64,000 nt of DNA from CAZHFW01 sp964531675. Its GTDB lineage: Bacteria > Planctomycetota > Phycisphaerae > Phycisphaerales > UBA1924. Made by a program: the position numbers and the translations under genes. Location: contig CAZHFW010000009.1 of NCBI GenBank assembly GCA_964531675.1, forward strand, positions 52,342-116,341. The letters are read 5' to 3'. Of the stretch, positions 7,997-17,749 are shown piece after piece; within the stretch, counting starts at the first letter, position 1; each line of letters opens with the position of its first letter. Under the pieces are notes generated by a model, which worked only from the letters and a program-made list of their open reading frames with translations, ran no database searches and was not told where the DNA came from.

Positions 7997-9571
7997 ATGT
8001 CGCATGCTGCTGCCTCGACCCATTCACCCTCGACCATCAACGGCGCGCCGGTCGGCGCGACGACGGTCGGTTCGCAGCTCCACAGCTCCGCCGCGGTCCG
8101 CGCGGGCGTGAAGGCGATCGTGGACGAGCTCAAGGCCAAGTCGGCCCTGATCACCGACTCGCGCCCCGCCAACCCGGCGCTCAAGGAGACGTACGAGGCG
8201 CTGATGAAGCGGGCCGCGGATGTTCGCGGCCGTCCGCTGCTGTATCCCTACGTGGGCTCCGGCGCGGGCAACGGCGCGCTGGTCGAGCTCGCGGATGGGT
8301 CGGTCAAGTGGGACATGATCTGCGGCATCGGCGTGCACTTCTTCGGGCACTCCGACGCCGACATGGCCGAGGCGGCCCTCCTGTCCGGCATTGACGACAC
8401 CGTCAAGCACGGCAACCTGCAATCCAACTTCGAGGCCTACGCCTTCGCCGAGTGCCTCCTCAACGAGGCCAAGAAGCACTCCAAGCTCAAGCACGCCTAC
8501 ATCGCGACCGGCGGCGCGATGGCCAACGAGAACGCCCTGAAGGTCTGCTTCCAGAAGAAGTTCCTGGACAACCTCCAGTCCCTGGGCGGCGGCGCGAACA
8601 TCAAGCCCGAAACGCTTCTGGCCAACTGCTCGCCCAACATGCGCGTCCTGGCCTTCAAGGACTGCTTCATGGGCCGTTCGCTCACGATGGCGAACATCGG
8701 CGACAACCACCAGGGCCGCGAGGGTCTCCCCGGCGCGATCCCGGTGGACTACATGCCGTTCTGGGATTCCGCAGCGGCGGAGCGGATGGGCTCGGGCCCC
8801 GCGGGCAAGAAGAAGTTCATTGACATGAGCGTGTGGCACCTGGAGCAGTTCATCCACCGCTATCCGGGCTCGCACGCGTGCTTCATCTTCGAGCTCGTGC
8901 AGGGCGAGGGCGGCTTCCACGTCGGCGATCGCGACTACTTCAAGGCCCTCATGGACGTCTGCAAGAACCACAAGATCGCGGTGTGGGACGACGAGATCCA
9001 GACCTTCGGCCGCACCAAGCGCATGTTCGCGTACGAGATGTTTGACCTGGGCGACTACGTCGACGTCTTCTGCGTGGGCAAGATGACCCAGGCCTGCGTC
9101 ACCATGTGGACCGAGGCCTTCAATCCCAAGTCAGCGATTCTCTCGGGCACGTTCACGGGCGAGGGCCTGTCCTTCCGCGTCGGCCAGCGGGTCGTCGAGC
9201 GTCTGCGTGACGGCGGGTACTACGGCGACAACGGCCTCATCGCCAAGCACGAGGCCGCGTTCCGCACCCACGCCAAGGCCCTCATCGACAAGCACCCCGA
9301 GTGGTTCCCCGCGGTCGCCGAACTCAACGGCGGCGGCGAGAAGCTCATCGGCGGCACCGGCGGCATGATGCGCTTCACGCCCTACGGCGGCAACAAGGAG
9401 AAGATCCTCAAGGCCGCCAAGACCTGCTTCGAGGAAGGCGTGATCCTGTTCTACTGCGGCCACGGCCCGTACCACGTCCGCATGCTGCCGCCGCTGGGCG
9501 TCATGAAGCTCGAGGACTGGCCCAAGGTCTTCGCGTGCATCGAGCGCGGCATGGCCAAGGCCGGGGCCTGA
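7997..9571 (+). CDS. Class-III pyridoxal-phosphate aminotransferase, substrate unknown
   Basis: 524 residues, longer than the usual 400-460. The fold-type I class-III layout is clear: ATGGAMANENALK (PLP phosphate-binding region), FELVQGEGGFH, AVWDDEIQTFGR with the PLP-ring Asp at about residues 331-332, and VFCVGKMTQ with the Schiff-base Lys at about residue 362, then SGTFTGEGLSFRVG, a variant of the usual GTFxGNP motif. Start chosen at the ATG at 7997 because CGGAG stands just upstream; an in-frame ATG at 7916 lies inside the hairpin region and is less likely. Lysine 6-aminotransferase or an ornithine-type enzyme are possible, but the substrate-defining residues cannot be read with confidence. 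A strong terminator follows, so the gene may be monocistronic. Confidence 0.85.
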   Translation: MSHAAASTHSPSTINGAPVGATTVGSQLHSSAAVRAGVKAIVDELKAKSALITDSRPANPALKETYEALMKRAADVRGRPLLYPYVGSGAGNGALVELADGSVKWDMICGIGVHFFGHSDADMAEAALLSGIDDTVKHGNLQSNFEAYAFAECLLNEAKKHSKLKHAYIATGGAMANENALKVCFQKKFLDNLQSLGGGANIKPETLLANCSPNMRVLAFKDCFMGRSLTMANIGDNHQGREGLPGAIPVDYMPFWDSAAAERMGSGPAGKKKFIDMSVWHLEQFIHRYPGSHACFIFELVQGEGGFHVGDRDYFKALMDVCKNHKIAVWDDEIQTFGRTKRMFAYEMFDLGDYVDVFCVGKMTQACVTMWTEAFNPKSAILSGTFTGEGLSFRVGQRVVERLRDGGYYGDNGLIAKHEAAFRTHAKALIDKHPEWFPAVAELNGGGEKLIGGTGGMMRFTPYGGNKEKILKAAKTCFEEGVILFYCGHGPYHVRMLPPLGVMKLEDWPKVFACIERGMAKAGA

Positions 9572-9598
9572 TCGCAAATCCCGCCCGAGTCCAACGAG

Positions 9599-9628
9599 CC
9601 CTCCGCGCAAGCGGAGGGTTTTTCGTTT
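9599..9628 (+). terminator. Rho-independent terminator after the aminotransferase gene
   Basis: Perfect 8-bp stem CCCTCCGC (9599-9606) / GCGGAGGG (9611-9618) with a GCAA tetraloop, then TTTTTCGTTT. It begins 28 nt after the aminotransferase stop. Confidence 0.93.
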
Positions 9629-9710
9629 CACGCCCCAAGTTTCAGAATCAGGCCCTCAGGCACCGCGCTTCGGATGACTGCGGCATCACTACCCCAGCAA
9701 GCGAGCAGGC

Positions 9711-10439
9711 TCACTTCAGCTCCACACTCCAGTACGCATGATCCAGGAACGCCTTCCAGGACGCGTACTTCTCGTGGCCGAGCCTGAGCGAGATCAGCGG
9801 GTTGCGCTTGGGGCGCTCGGGCTTGCGGATGAGCTTCATGCTGGCCTGTTCGGGCGTGCGGCCACCCTTGCGGGCGTTGCACTTGATGCAGGCGCACACG
9901 AGGTTGTCCCATGAATCGCCGCCGCCGTGGGCGCGGGGCTTCACGTGGTCGATCGACAGGTCCGCGGTCGAGAAGTGCCGCCCGCAATACTGGCACATGT
10001 TGCGGTCGCGTGCGAACAGGTTGCGGCGGTTGAGCTTCACCGTCTGCTCGGGGAGGCGGTCGTAGCCCAGAAGGCGGATGATCCGCGGCACCGCGATGTC
10101 GAAGCGCACGCACTTCACCCAGTCGTGCTTCTCAGGCTCGAACTGTTTCTGGAGCTCGGAGATCTGCGCCCAGGACTCGAAGTCGTAGGTTGCAAACGAG
10201 CGGGGCGTGCCGTCGGCGTTGCCCGCGTCTTCGACGTGGATGATCTCCGCGATCTCGCGGGCCAGGAGCACGAAGGCCCGCTTGGCGCTGACGACGCGGA
10301 CCGCAAGGTAGTTCTTGTTGAGGACCAGAACCTTGGAGTTCAGCCCATCGCCCGGGTGCATGGCCAGAGCGCCGCCCACGAGGGCTGCGGCCATGTCGTC
10401 ATCGGGTTCATCCCAGTCGGGTTGATAGCCGTTCGGCAT
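9711..10439 (-). CDS. HNH endonuclease
   Basis: About 242 residues from the ATG at 10439; an upstream in-frame ATG at 10490 would add 17 basic residues. The 10439 start has ACGAGAA about six bases upstream. The N-terminal half carries KVLVLNKNYLAVRVVSAKRA, common in the stand-alone HNH family COG1403. The C-terminal half has the ββα-metal motif: CQYCG, LSIDHVKPRAHGG, DSWDNLVCACIKCNARKG, so two CxxC zinc pairs and the His-Asn nuclease core are present. Relatives are widespread chromosomal genes of unknown role rather than clear homing endonucleases. It is divergent from nothing nearby and convergent with the aminotransferase. No intein or intron context is visible. The DNA target is unknown. 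Confidence 0.85.
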   Translation of the reverse strand: MPNGYQPDWDEPDDDMAAALVGGALAMHPGDGLNSKVLVLNKNYLAVRVVSAKRAFVLLAREIAEIIHVEDAGNADGTPRSFATYDFESWAQISELQKQFEPEKHDWVKCVRFDIAVPRIIRLLGYDRLPEQTVKLNRRNLFARDRNMCQYCGRHFSTADLSIDHVKPRAHGGGDSWDNLVCACIKCNARKGGRTPEQASMKLIRKPERPKRNPLISLRLGHEKYASWKAFLDHAYWSVELK

Positions 10440-10712
10440 CGATTTCTCGTGCCCCGGCTGGCGATCGTGATGGTGGAGCCTCTTGTCCATGGCTCAAACA
10501 CGCGATCTCGATGCAGCGATCCCGTACCCGTCGGGAGGGATCGGTCACTCCGGAAGGTATTTGTAGTGGCTTTTCCACCTGATATCAACACCCACGCCAA
10601 ATCAGGCGGTCCGGGGGGCCTGGGAGGGCTCGGGAGCGTGGCTATGCGGACCTGCACCCCGGCCGTCCACAGGCGTGCGCGCGCTGGGTGGCGGTCGGAG
10701 CCGGCCAGCGGT

Positions 10713-11231
10713 TCACACGCCGGGCTTGATGGTCGAGAGGTCGATCTGGCCGTCTTCGGAGAATCCGACGGTGGGGCGGCGGAGGTCGTTGTCGAAGAGC
10801 ACTTCCGCGAAGGACCCCGGGGTCTGGTAGACGAGGGTTCCGGTGACGCGGTACGACGCGGTCCCGCCGGGGGCCGCCTGGCCCGCGGGCAGCGCGATGA
10901 CTGCCGGGAGGCTGACGATCTGGGTGCCGAAGCGGCGCAGCGTCGCCTCGGGGGAGCGGTACCCGCTGAACACCCGGCGCTGGTCGACGTACACGTCATA
11001 GCGAACCTCACGCAGAGGCAGGGCCTCTTCGTTGGGGTTGTCCGCTTCGATCGTGAACTTCATCACCACGCCCGCGTCCGACCGCTCGGTGACCGCGGCG
11101 TCCGTCACGCGGAGCTTGGGGGCGGCGTACGAGTGCCCGCCGCAACCCGTGAGCGTGACCAGCGTCAGGCCGAAGGCCACGCCGATGCCGAGGGTTCGGG
11201 AGGGAAGGTGCCGGGAGGGGGTGGAACGCAT
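10713..11231 (-). CDS. LEA-type-2/WHy-domain lipoprotein
   Basis: 172 residues. The N-terminus is a lipoprotein signal peptide: basic n-region, hydrophobic core and lipobox LTGC with Cys at about residue 30, so the mature protein is probably anchored to a membrane and periplasmic or outer-membrane facing. The remainder resembles a water-stress/LEA14-like β-sandwich (FTIEADNPNEEALPLREVRYDVYVD, with the typical N-P-N element followed by a β-rich stretch). Such proteins are linked to stress or envelope stability but have no defined enzymatic function. It is followed on the left by 273 nt before the HNH gene and preceded on the right, 25 nt away, by the DUF5658 membrane gene, so these two may form a unit. 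Confidence 0.75.
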   Translation of the reverse strand: MRSTPSRHLPSRTLGIGVAFGLTLVTLTGCGGHSYAAPKLRVTDAAVTERSDAGVVMKFTIEADNPNEEALPLREVRYDVYVDQRRVFSGYRSPEATLRRFGTQIVSLPAVIALPAGQAAPGGTASYRVTGTLVYQTPGSFAEVLFDNDLRRPTVGFSEDGQIDLSTIKPGV

Positions 11232-11256
11232 CGGTCCAGTGTACCCCGGCTCAGGC

Positions 11257-11748
11257 TCAGTTGTTGAGCGTGATCCACGAGGGGTCCCCGCTGGAAACGA
11301 GGGTCGAAACCTCGGGGGACATGTCCGCGACCGCGTGGTTGTAGTGCGTCCAGTGGATCGTCAGGGCGACCAGCATGGAGAAACAGCACCAGGCGCCGAG
11401 CTCCCCGCCCCGGGTCTTGCGGAGGCGGAAGATGATGAACATGCCAAGCCCGAGGGTCAGGACCTTCCAGGCCGCCAGCGCGCCGGGGCATCCATAGGAG
11501 ATGACCAGCCTGGCCAGCGGGTTGACCTCATCCATCCCCACCGAGCGGAGATAGGCCAGGGTCATGTACAGGTCCCCCATGCTCATCGCGATGGTGGCGG
11601 CGATCAGCCAGAGGACGCGGATATGGCGGGTTGAGCGCAGGGTGTTCCGGAAGGCGCCGAACCAAGAGAGTTCTCGGGCGACAGCGACTTCCCGCAACCG
11701 CTCGGGCTGGTCGGCGAACCGGGATGGGGGAGGCGTGCGACCCATCAT
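11257..11748 (-). CDS. DUF5658-like membrane protein
   Basis: 163 residues with about four hydrophobic helices. The arrangement SMGDLYMTLAYLRSVGMDEVNPLARLVI matches the DUF5658 pattern (D-x-x-x-T then E-x-NPL) known from many bacterial small membrane proteins of unknown function. Charged and aromatic residues cluster in the C-terminal helices (HWTHYNHAV). It is transcribed divergently from the large PQQ-propeller gene (11834) with only 85 nt between start codons, so promoters of both must lie in that gap. No function can be assigned. Confidence 0.7.
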   Translation of the reverse strand: MMGRTPPPSRFADQPERLREVAVARELSWFGAFRNTLRSTRHIRVLWLIAATIAMSMGDLYMTLAYLRSVGMDEVNPLARLVISYGCPGALAAWKVLTLGLGMFIIFRLRKTRGGELGAWCCFSMLVALTIHWTHYNHAVADMSPEVSTLVSSGDPSWITLNN

Positions 11749-11833
11749 GGGGGCTCGAAATCGGCGGAGCCCGGGGTCTGGATAAGACGGAAGGCGAAAA
11801 TTGCCGACCTAAGGTTGCCCCGAGGTCGCAAGC

Positions 11834-14800
11834 ATGGCTGGCCAAGGTCCCAAATCTCCGTCGGCTCTGGTTCCTCAAAGAGCCGAGCGCGGTGACGTCT
11901 CCGGGCGCCTGCGCCCGAGAACGGGCATGGTGCTTGGCATCGCGATGCTCCTCGCGCTCGCGGGCGCTGCGCCGAGCCAGGGACAGTTCCAGCAGTCCAC
12001 GCCGGTCTACGCCGACGACTCTCCGCAGGCCCAGGGTGCGCTGGATCGCGCCCGCGAGCTTGCAGCAGCAGGCAATGCAGCCGAGGCGGCCCGTGTCATT
12101 CAGCAGCTGCTGGACACCGACGCGGAACGCGTGGTTCCGGATCGCGCCGACAACAAGCTCTTCACAGCCCTGCGCGATCGCGTGCACGATGTCCTCCTGT
12201 CCTCCCCCGCGGTGCTCGAGCGTTATCGCTCGGTGGAGGAGCCCCGCGCCCGGGATCTGGTTGCTGCAGGCGAGTTCGAGAAAGTTGAACGCGCGCGTCT
12301 GCTCACGCGCTCGGGCCTCGAAGCGGCCCTGAAGGTCGCCGAGCGGCACCTCGAGGCGGCCCGGTTTGAAGCGGCCCGCCTGACGCTCGAGCAGCTCGAG
12401 ACCCATCCGGATCGCAAGGATCCCGCGCTGGCCGACAAGTGCGCCGCTGCTGCCAGACTGGTGGCGCGGTATCTCGATCGGGCTTCGGTCCGTTCGTGGG
12501 CGGAGCGTTGGACACAGGAAGCGGGCAAGAACGAGCCGGTCGGCGCTGCGATCGTGCCGCCTCCCCGCGCCGCGGAACGCGCCCGCAATCCGGTGTCGAC
12601 CAAGGAAGGCGGGCCTGACGCGCCGCTCGACGCTGCGGCTCTGGTCCGATCACCGCTGCAATCGGTCTGGATCTCCGAGCAGATCCGCCGCGACCTGGCC
12701 GATCGGCCCGAGCTTCATCAAGGCAACCGCGAGGCCCGCGCCCGCCAGAATGGCGAGGACGAGCCCTGGATGTTCCCGACGGTCTTCGGCGATCTTGTCT
12801 ACGTTACCGATGGATCGAGCGTGAACGCCCTGGACCGCTTCACGCTCGCGCCCGTCTGGAGCGCCAACATCGCGCCGATCGAGTCGGATCCGAGCTCCGG
12901 TCCGTTTGATCCCTCGGGCGAAGAGAGCGTGTTCCTGCCCGGCCTGCCCCGCCAGCTCGACGACTCACCCACCGTGGCGGTGGGGGGAGGCGTCGCGGTG
13001 GTGTGCTCGGGTCTGCCTTATCAGAACGGGCGCGACGACACGCAGCGCGTGCACGCCTACGACGCTGCGACGGGCCGTCTGCTCTGGAACGTGCACCTGG
13101 CCCAGCTCGGCGAGGGCTTCGAGAACGCGGGCATCCGCGGCGCTCCGATCATCGAGGGCGACACGCTCATCCTGGGCGTCAAGAAGACGGGCCAGGCCCG
13201 CCGGCTGCTCGGCCTCTACCTCGTCGGCATCGACATCCGTGATGGCTCGGCCCGCTGGACCAGGCTCATCGGCAGCGCCGGCGTGCTCCCGCGCGGCGGC
13301 GGCACCCGGATCGCCGACAGCCCGGTCGTTTCCGAGGGCGTCGTCTATCGCGGCGATGAGATGGGCGTGATCGCGGCGGTCGAGGCCGCGACGGGCCGTC
13401 CGCGATGGGTGCGGACGTTTGATCCGGGCGAGCTCCGCTCGCGCGAGCTCCTGGGCTCATGGTCGACCTCGACGCCCATCGTGGATGCGGGGCGAGTCGT
13501 GACGCTCTCGCCCGACCGTCGGAACCTGCTCGTGCTCGAAGCCTCCTCGGGCAAGGTCCTGGCCTCGCGGGATACCCGAAGCCTCGGCGATCCGACGTAT
13601 CTGGTGCGCGTCGGCGCGCAGATCGCGTGCATCGGGTCGCGGATCCTCTCGGTTCCCTTCGATAAAGCGGAGACCGCTGCACCCGTCGAGCTGATGGCCT
13701 ACACCGAGGACCAGGCGCAGGGTCGCGTGGTCGCTGCGGGAGGCAAGCTCGTCGTTCCGACGCGTGAAGGCGTCATGGTGCTCGATCCGGAGTCCAAGGC
13801 TCAGCCCCAGAAGGTTGAACTTGCGCATCCGGGCAATCTGATCCCCAATGGCGAGCACCTGCTCGCGGTGGACACCACCCGGGTGCACTCGTATCTGGTG
13901 TGGGATCGCGCGGAGAAGCTCGTCAAGAGCCGGATCGAGGCCAATCCCTCCGATCCGAGGCCCGCGCAGACCTATGCGGAGCTGGCCTACCGCGCCGGCC
14001 GCACGGACAGGCTCGTCCCGGCGATGGATCTGGTCATCAAGGCGATCTCCGCGGATGCGTCATCACCGATCGCGTCCGCGGTGCGCGAGCAGCTCTTCAC
14101 GCTCGCCTCGGAGGTTCTGGCGCGAGGACTGCGTCCCGCGGATCAGAACAAGCCTTTGCTCTCGGATGACTCGGGACTCGAACTGGCGCCGCCGGTGCGT
14201 GAACTGGCGGTCCTCGACCAGGTGCTGGTCAGGCTGACGCGCTGCGCCGAGAGCGACCGCGAGCAGACCCGTGCGCTCCTGCTGACCGCCGATCTCCGCC
14301 GGGCCCAGGGCCAGACCGATCGGGCTGCAGCGGCGTATCAGGAGATCATCCAGTCGCCGGCGCTGGCGAACTCGATCTCGATCGTCGCCAACTCGGAGGT
14401 TCGCGCCGAAGTGGAAGCAACCAGACTGCTCCGCGATCTCATCCGGGTCTCGGGCGCCAGGGCGTACGCGTCCTTCGACGCCGAGGCGGCCCGCGGACTG
14501 GCCGAACTCGGAGCAGCTCCCACTCGTGCGGCCTTGCTCGACCTGGTGCGTCGCTATCCCGCGGCCGCTCAGAATGTCGATCTTCTCACGCGAGCGGCCG
14601 ATGACGCCATGGCCTCCAAGGAGATCTCCACCGCCACCATGTATCTGGAGCGGGCCTTGGTCGCGGCCGAGGAAGGTGTGGCCTCCGGTCGCGACGAGCT
14701 CACCAGTCGCATCGGCGATCTCGGAGGAAGGCTCGTCCAGGGCCTGGTCGCGCAGGATCGCCCCGCCGCGGCGCTGCGGGTCATCCGCCGGCTCTCCACG

Positions 14801-16183
14801 CAGTATCCCCGGGCCAATCTGGCGATCCCCGCGGGCGTCGAGCCCACCATCAAGTTGATCGAGCAGCAGCTTGCGTCCATCTCGCGGCCGGCACGCGTCG
14901 GCCTGAAGGTCGGGAGCGAGGTGCAGACCCTCGAAGGCTGGATGCTGCTCCAGGCCATCGTGCGCGAGCGTGGACTGCCCCCCGCCGAGCACGTGCTTAT
15001 GTACGCCCCGGCACGCAAGCAGCTCGGGCTCTGGGCGATTTCGGGCGATTCGAGCGGACTGACCAGCGCCTGGAGCCGGGACGTCGGCGCGATGCCGCCC
15101 ACGCTGGTCCGCATCGACGGCGCTTCGGCGCTGCTCTATTGGCCCAGCCCATCGGGAGGCGAGCTCGAGCGCGTCGATCTGGCCGATGGCAAGACCCTCT
15201 GGCGTTCGGAGTCCTTCGACGCGATGGTTCCCGCCGGTCAGGGAGGACTCGATCCGAATGTGCGGATGGAGACGCCGCTGGATGGCCCGGTGAAGCCCAC
15301 CGATCTCATGGTCGCGCTGGACGACCAGATCGCGGTGCTCGTGCAGCGCGGCGGACGCCTGGCGGTCGTCGATCTGTCCAACGGCAAGGCCCTCTGGAAC
15401 GCTCCGATCGCGATCGATCGCATCTTCGACGTCACGGTCGCGGGCGGCCAAGTGCTCCTCGCGGGAGCCGCCGAGAAGCCGCGCGACGATGGGATGGGCG
15501 TGGACCACATCCCGGTCTTGAGGGCCTTTGACAGCCGATCGGGTCAGCTCGTTCGCTCCGTGAACAGCAAGCTTGGTCACTTCCGCTGGATCAGGCCCGC
15601 CGGCGACGATCTGGCGATCGTGGGCGTCTCCGATGCTGTGATCGGTCTGGATCTCAAGAGCGGCGCGGAGAAGTGGGTCATCTCCGGAGAAGCGGCGAGG
15701 CTGACCGCGGACGCGTGGGTGATCGGCTCCAAGCTCCTGCTCATGGATCAGCGGCACGATCTCTGGCTCGGCCCCGCCCAGACCGGCGCGATGGGGGCCG
15801 AGTCCATCTCGACCAACTCACGCTCCAGCGGCTCGCGTCAGATCCGCGTCTCTCCCTCGGGCGACTCGATCTTGTTCAGCGCCGACCGCGGGATGCTCAT
15901 CATCAGCCCCACGGGCGAGCTTGGAGGCATGGATCCTCTGGGCGCGTTGACGGATCTGGTCACGCCAGTCGTGACGGATCGGTTCGCGGTGACCGCCGAG
16001 GCCTCGCTCCAGAGGCAGGGCGATCAGCAGGTCTTCCGCCTCATGGCGATCGACACCAAGAGCGGCAAGCTCCTGCTCCAGCAGGCGATTGCGGCCTACG
16101 ACGCGCCCACGGACCTGGCGGTCCTGGATGGACGCGCGGTGGTCACGTGCGGCGCGGTAACGCTTGTGATTCCGCTGCAATGA
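11834..16183 (+). CDS. Large secreted PQQ-binding-like β-propeller protein
   Basis: 1449 residues. A signal peptide with a long basic n-region precedes the hydrophobic core MVLGIAMLLALAGAAPSQG (residues ~32-50), so the protein is probably exported. Residues ~60-230 are helical and TPR-like. Two blade regions of PQQ-type repeats follow, recognisable from A-x-D-x-x-x-G-x-x-x-W units such as VHAYDAATGRLLWNV, GVIAAVEAATGRPRWV, RVDLADGKTLWRSE and LAVVDLSNGKALWNA. A helical TPR-like segment (about residues 690-1000) separates the two. There is no dehydrogenase signature, so a scaffold or binding role is more likely than an alcohol dehydrogenase. Start chosen at 11834 because GAGG stands nine bases upstream. 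UvrC follows 69 nt later and probably has its own signals. Confidence 0.82.
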   Translation: MAGQGPKSPSALVPQRAERGDVSGRLRPRTGMVLGIAMLLALAGAAPSQGQFQQSTPVYADDSPQAQGALDRARELAAAGNAAEAARVIQQLLDTDAERVVPDRADNKLFTALRDRVHDVLLSSPAVLERYRSVEEPRARDLVAAGEFEKVERARLLTRSGLEAALKVAERHLEAARFEAARLTLEQLETHPDRKDPALADKCAAAARLVARYLDRASVRSWAERWTQEAGKNEPVGAAIVPPPRAAERARNPVSTKEGGPDAPLDAAALVRSPLQSVWISEQIRRDLADRPELHQGNREARARQNGEDEPWMFPTVFGDLVYVTDGSSVNALDRFTLAPVWSANIAPIESDPSSGPFDPSGEESVFLPGLPRQLDDSPTVAVGGGVAVVCSGLPYQNGRDDTQRVHAYDAATGRLLWNVHLAQLGEGFENAGIRGAPIIEGDTLILGVKKTGQARRLLGLYLVGIDIRDGSARWTRLIGSAGVLPRGGGTRIADSPVVSEGVVYRGDEMGVIAAVEAATGRPRWVRTFDPGELRSRELLGSWSTSTPIVDAGRVVTLSPDRRNLLVLEASSGKVLASRDTRSLGDPTYLVRVGAQIACIGSRILSVPFDKAETAAPVELMAYTEDQAQGRVVAAGGKLVVPTREGVMVLDPESKAQPQKVELAHPGNLIPNGEHLLAVDTTRVHSYLVWDRAEKLVKSRIEANPSDPRPAQTYAELAYRAGRTDRLVPAMDLVIKAISADASSPIASAVREQLFTLASEVLARGLRPADQNKPLLSDDSGLELAPPVRELAVLDQVLVRLTRCAESDREQTRALLLTADLRRAQGQTDRAAAAYQEIIQSPALANSISIVANSEVRAEVEATRLLRDLIRVSGARAYASFDAEAARGLAELGAAPTRAALLDLVRRYPAAAQNVDLLTRAADDAMASKEISTATMYLERALVAAEEGVASGRDELTSRIGDLGGRLVQGLVAQDRPAAALRVIRRLSTQYPRANLAIPAGVEPTIKLIEQQLASISRPARVGLKVGSEVQTLEGWMLLQAIVRERGLPPAEHVLMYAPARKQLGLWAISGDSSGLTSAWSRDVGAMPPTLVRIDGASALLYWPSPSGGELERVDLADGKTLWRSESFDAMVPAGQGGLDPNVRMETPLDGPVKPTDLMVALDDQIAVLVQRGGRLAVVDLSNGKALWNAPIAIDRIFDVTVAGGQVLLAGAAEKPRDDGMGVDHIPVLRAFDSRSGQLVRSVNSKLGHFRWIRPAGDDLAIVGVSDAVIGLDLKSGAEKWVISGEAARLTADAWVIGSKLLLMDQRHDLWLGPAQTGAMGAESISTNSRSSGSRQIRVSPSGDSILFSADRGMLIISPTGELGGMDPLGALTDLVTPVVTDRFAVTAEASLQRQGDQQVFRLMAIDTKSGKLLLQQAIAAYDAPTDLAVLDGRAVVTCGAVTLVIPLQ

Positions 16184-16252
16184 GCCTTGCCTGGCGGCCT
16201 GGGCACCTCGAAAAGCTCGGAGCTTTCGCTGGGGGACGATCTAGGATCACCT

Positions 16253-17662
16253 GTGACGGAGTCGTCCTCCAACCCTGAAGCGCAGCGTCCCCATCCGGGC
16301 GCGGATCCGAGTCCGCCGCCGTGGGGCGCCGAATCTCGCGACGCGAGACTTGACCGTCTGCTGCGCAAGGCCCGGAGCCTGCCGCGCACGCCGGGCGTGT
16401 ACCTCATGAAGGATCACGCGGGAACGGTGATCTACATCGGAAAGGCGCTGAGCCTTCCCGAGCGGGTGAGCAGCTACTTCGTGCCTTCCGCGGAGCTCGG
16501 GTTCAAGAAGCAGCCCATGCTCGAGATCGTGCACGACTTCGACACCCTCGAGTGCGAGACCGAGTGGGAAGCCCTGCTGACCGAGAACCGCCTGATCAAG
16601 GACGTCCGTCCGCGATTCAACGTCAAGCTCACCGACGACAAGACATTTCCCTATCTTGCGATCACAGGCCGGGAGGACTTCCCCCGCGTGTTCGTGACGC
16701 GGAACCCTTCGGACCCGGAACTGCGAGGCGGGAAGATCTACGGCCCGTTCACCAACGCGGGGGCGCTCCGCGAGGCCTTGCAGATCATGCAGCGGGTCTT
16801 CAAGTTCCGCACCTGCTCGCTCGACATCATCGAGTCCGACGAGAAGAACAAGTTCTTCAGGCCCTGCATCCTCTACAACATCGGCCAATGCACCGCGCCC
16901 TGTGCGGCCAAGATCGGAGCCAAGGAGTACAGCGAGGACATCAACCGCTTCACACGCTTCCTGGGCACCAAGCGCACGACGCTGATCAACGAAATGGAAG
17001 CGGAGATGCAGCAGGCCTCGGCGGAGATGCGCTTCGAGCGTGCCGCGGCGCTGCGCGATCAGATCCGCGCCATCCAGAAGCTCGATGAACGCGCCAGCAA
17101 GTCCGATGGCTGGCAGCCCGAGACCGAGATCAGCTACATCGATCCCAAGAAGGGCCTGAAGCACCTGCAGAAGATCCTGGGCCTCGACCAGCCCATCCGG
17201 TGCCTCGAAGCAATCGACATCGCGCATCTTCAGGGAAACCAGACGGTCGCGAGCAAGGTGTGCTTCGTGGATGGGCGTCCGCTCAAGAGCGAATATCGCC
17301 GGTACAAGATCGAGAACGCCCAGAACGACGATTACACGAGCATCCGCGAGGTCGTGAGCCGTCGATACCGCGAGGCGGGCGCGGGGCACGAGCTTTATCC
17401 CGACGTCATCCTGATCGACGGCGGGCTCGGCCAGCTCCACGCGGCCCTGGAAGCGTTCATGCAGCTCGACGTGAAGCCCCCGATGGTGATCAGCCTGGCC
17501 AAGAAGGAAGAGCTGATCTACATCCAGTCGAAGGCCGAGCCCGTGAGACTGCCGCGCGACAATCCGGGCCTGAGGCTCTGCCAGGCGATCCGCGATGAGG
17601 CGCACCGCTTCGCGCAGGCGTATCACCATGTGCTGAGGCGGAAAAAGACGCTGGACGAATAG
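16253..17662 (+). CDS. uvrC: Excinuclease ABC subunit C lacking the helix-hairpin-helix domain
   Basis: 469 residues from the GTG at 16253 (AGGATC just upstream); a TTG at 16187 would add 22 non-conserved residues. UvrC makes the 3' and 5' incisions in nucleotide-excision repair. Visible are the GIY-YIG nuclease (TPGVYLMKDHAGTVIYIGKA), the Cys cluster near FRPCILYNIGQCTAPC, the UVR/UvrB-binding helix (RFERAAALRDQIRAI) and the RNase H-like C-terminal nuclease (EAIDIAHLQGNQ, PDVILIDGGLGQLHAAL, DEAHRFAQAYHH), so the Asp and His catalytic residues are all present. The chain stops about ten residues after that His, where other UvrC proteins continue for ~60 residues with two HhH motifs. Nothing HhH-like follows in any frame near the stop, so the shortness looks natural. 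Confidence 0.9.
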   Translation: MTESSSNPEAQRPHPGADPSPPPWGAESRDARLDRLLRKARSLPRTPGVYLMKDHAGTVIYIGKALSLPERVSSYFVPSAELGFKKQPMLEIVHDFDTLECETEWEALLTENRLIKDVRPRFNVKLTDDKTFPYLAITGREDFPRVFVTRNPSDPELRGGKIYGPFTNAGALREALQIMQRVFKFRTCSLDIIESDEKNKFFRPCILYNIGQCTAPCAAKIGAKEYSEDINRFTRFLGTKRTTLINEMEAEMQQASAEMRFERAAALRDQIRAIQKLDERASKSDGWQPETEISYIDPKKGLKHLQKILGLDQPIRCLEAIDIAHLQGNQTVASKVCFVDGRPLKSEYRRYKIENAQNDDYTSIREVVSRRYREAGAGHELYPDVILIDGGLGQLHAALEAFMQLDVKPPMVISLAKKEELIYIQSKAEPVRLPRDNPGLRLCQAIRDEAHRFAQAYHHVLRRKKTLDE

Positions 17663-17749
17663 GAGCGTGGTTGGCTTGAAGCTCGCGTCGACGTGGGCAG
17701 CATGCCCTTGCAACGGGCGTGTGCAGAACCCGAGCCAGCAGAGCGGGCG

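Noticed and set aside
9711..10439. HNH gene as part of an intron, intein or toxin system
   Set aside because: Neighbouring genes are ordinary, no splice or immunity partner is visible, and the protein fits the widespread stand-alone HNH family.
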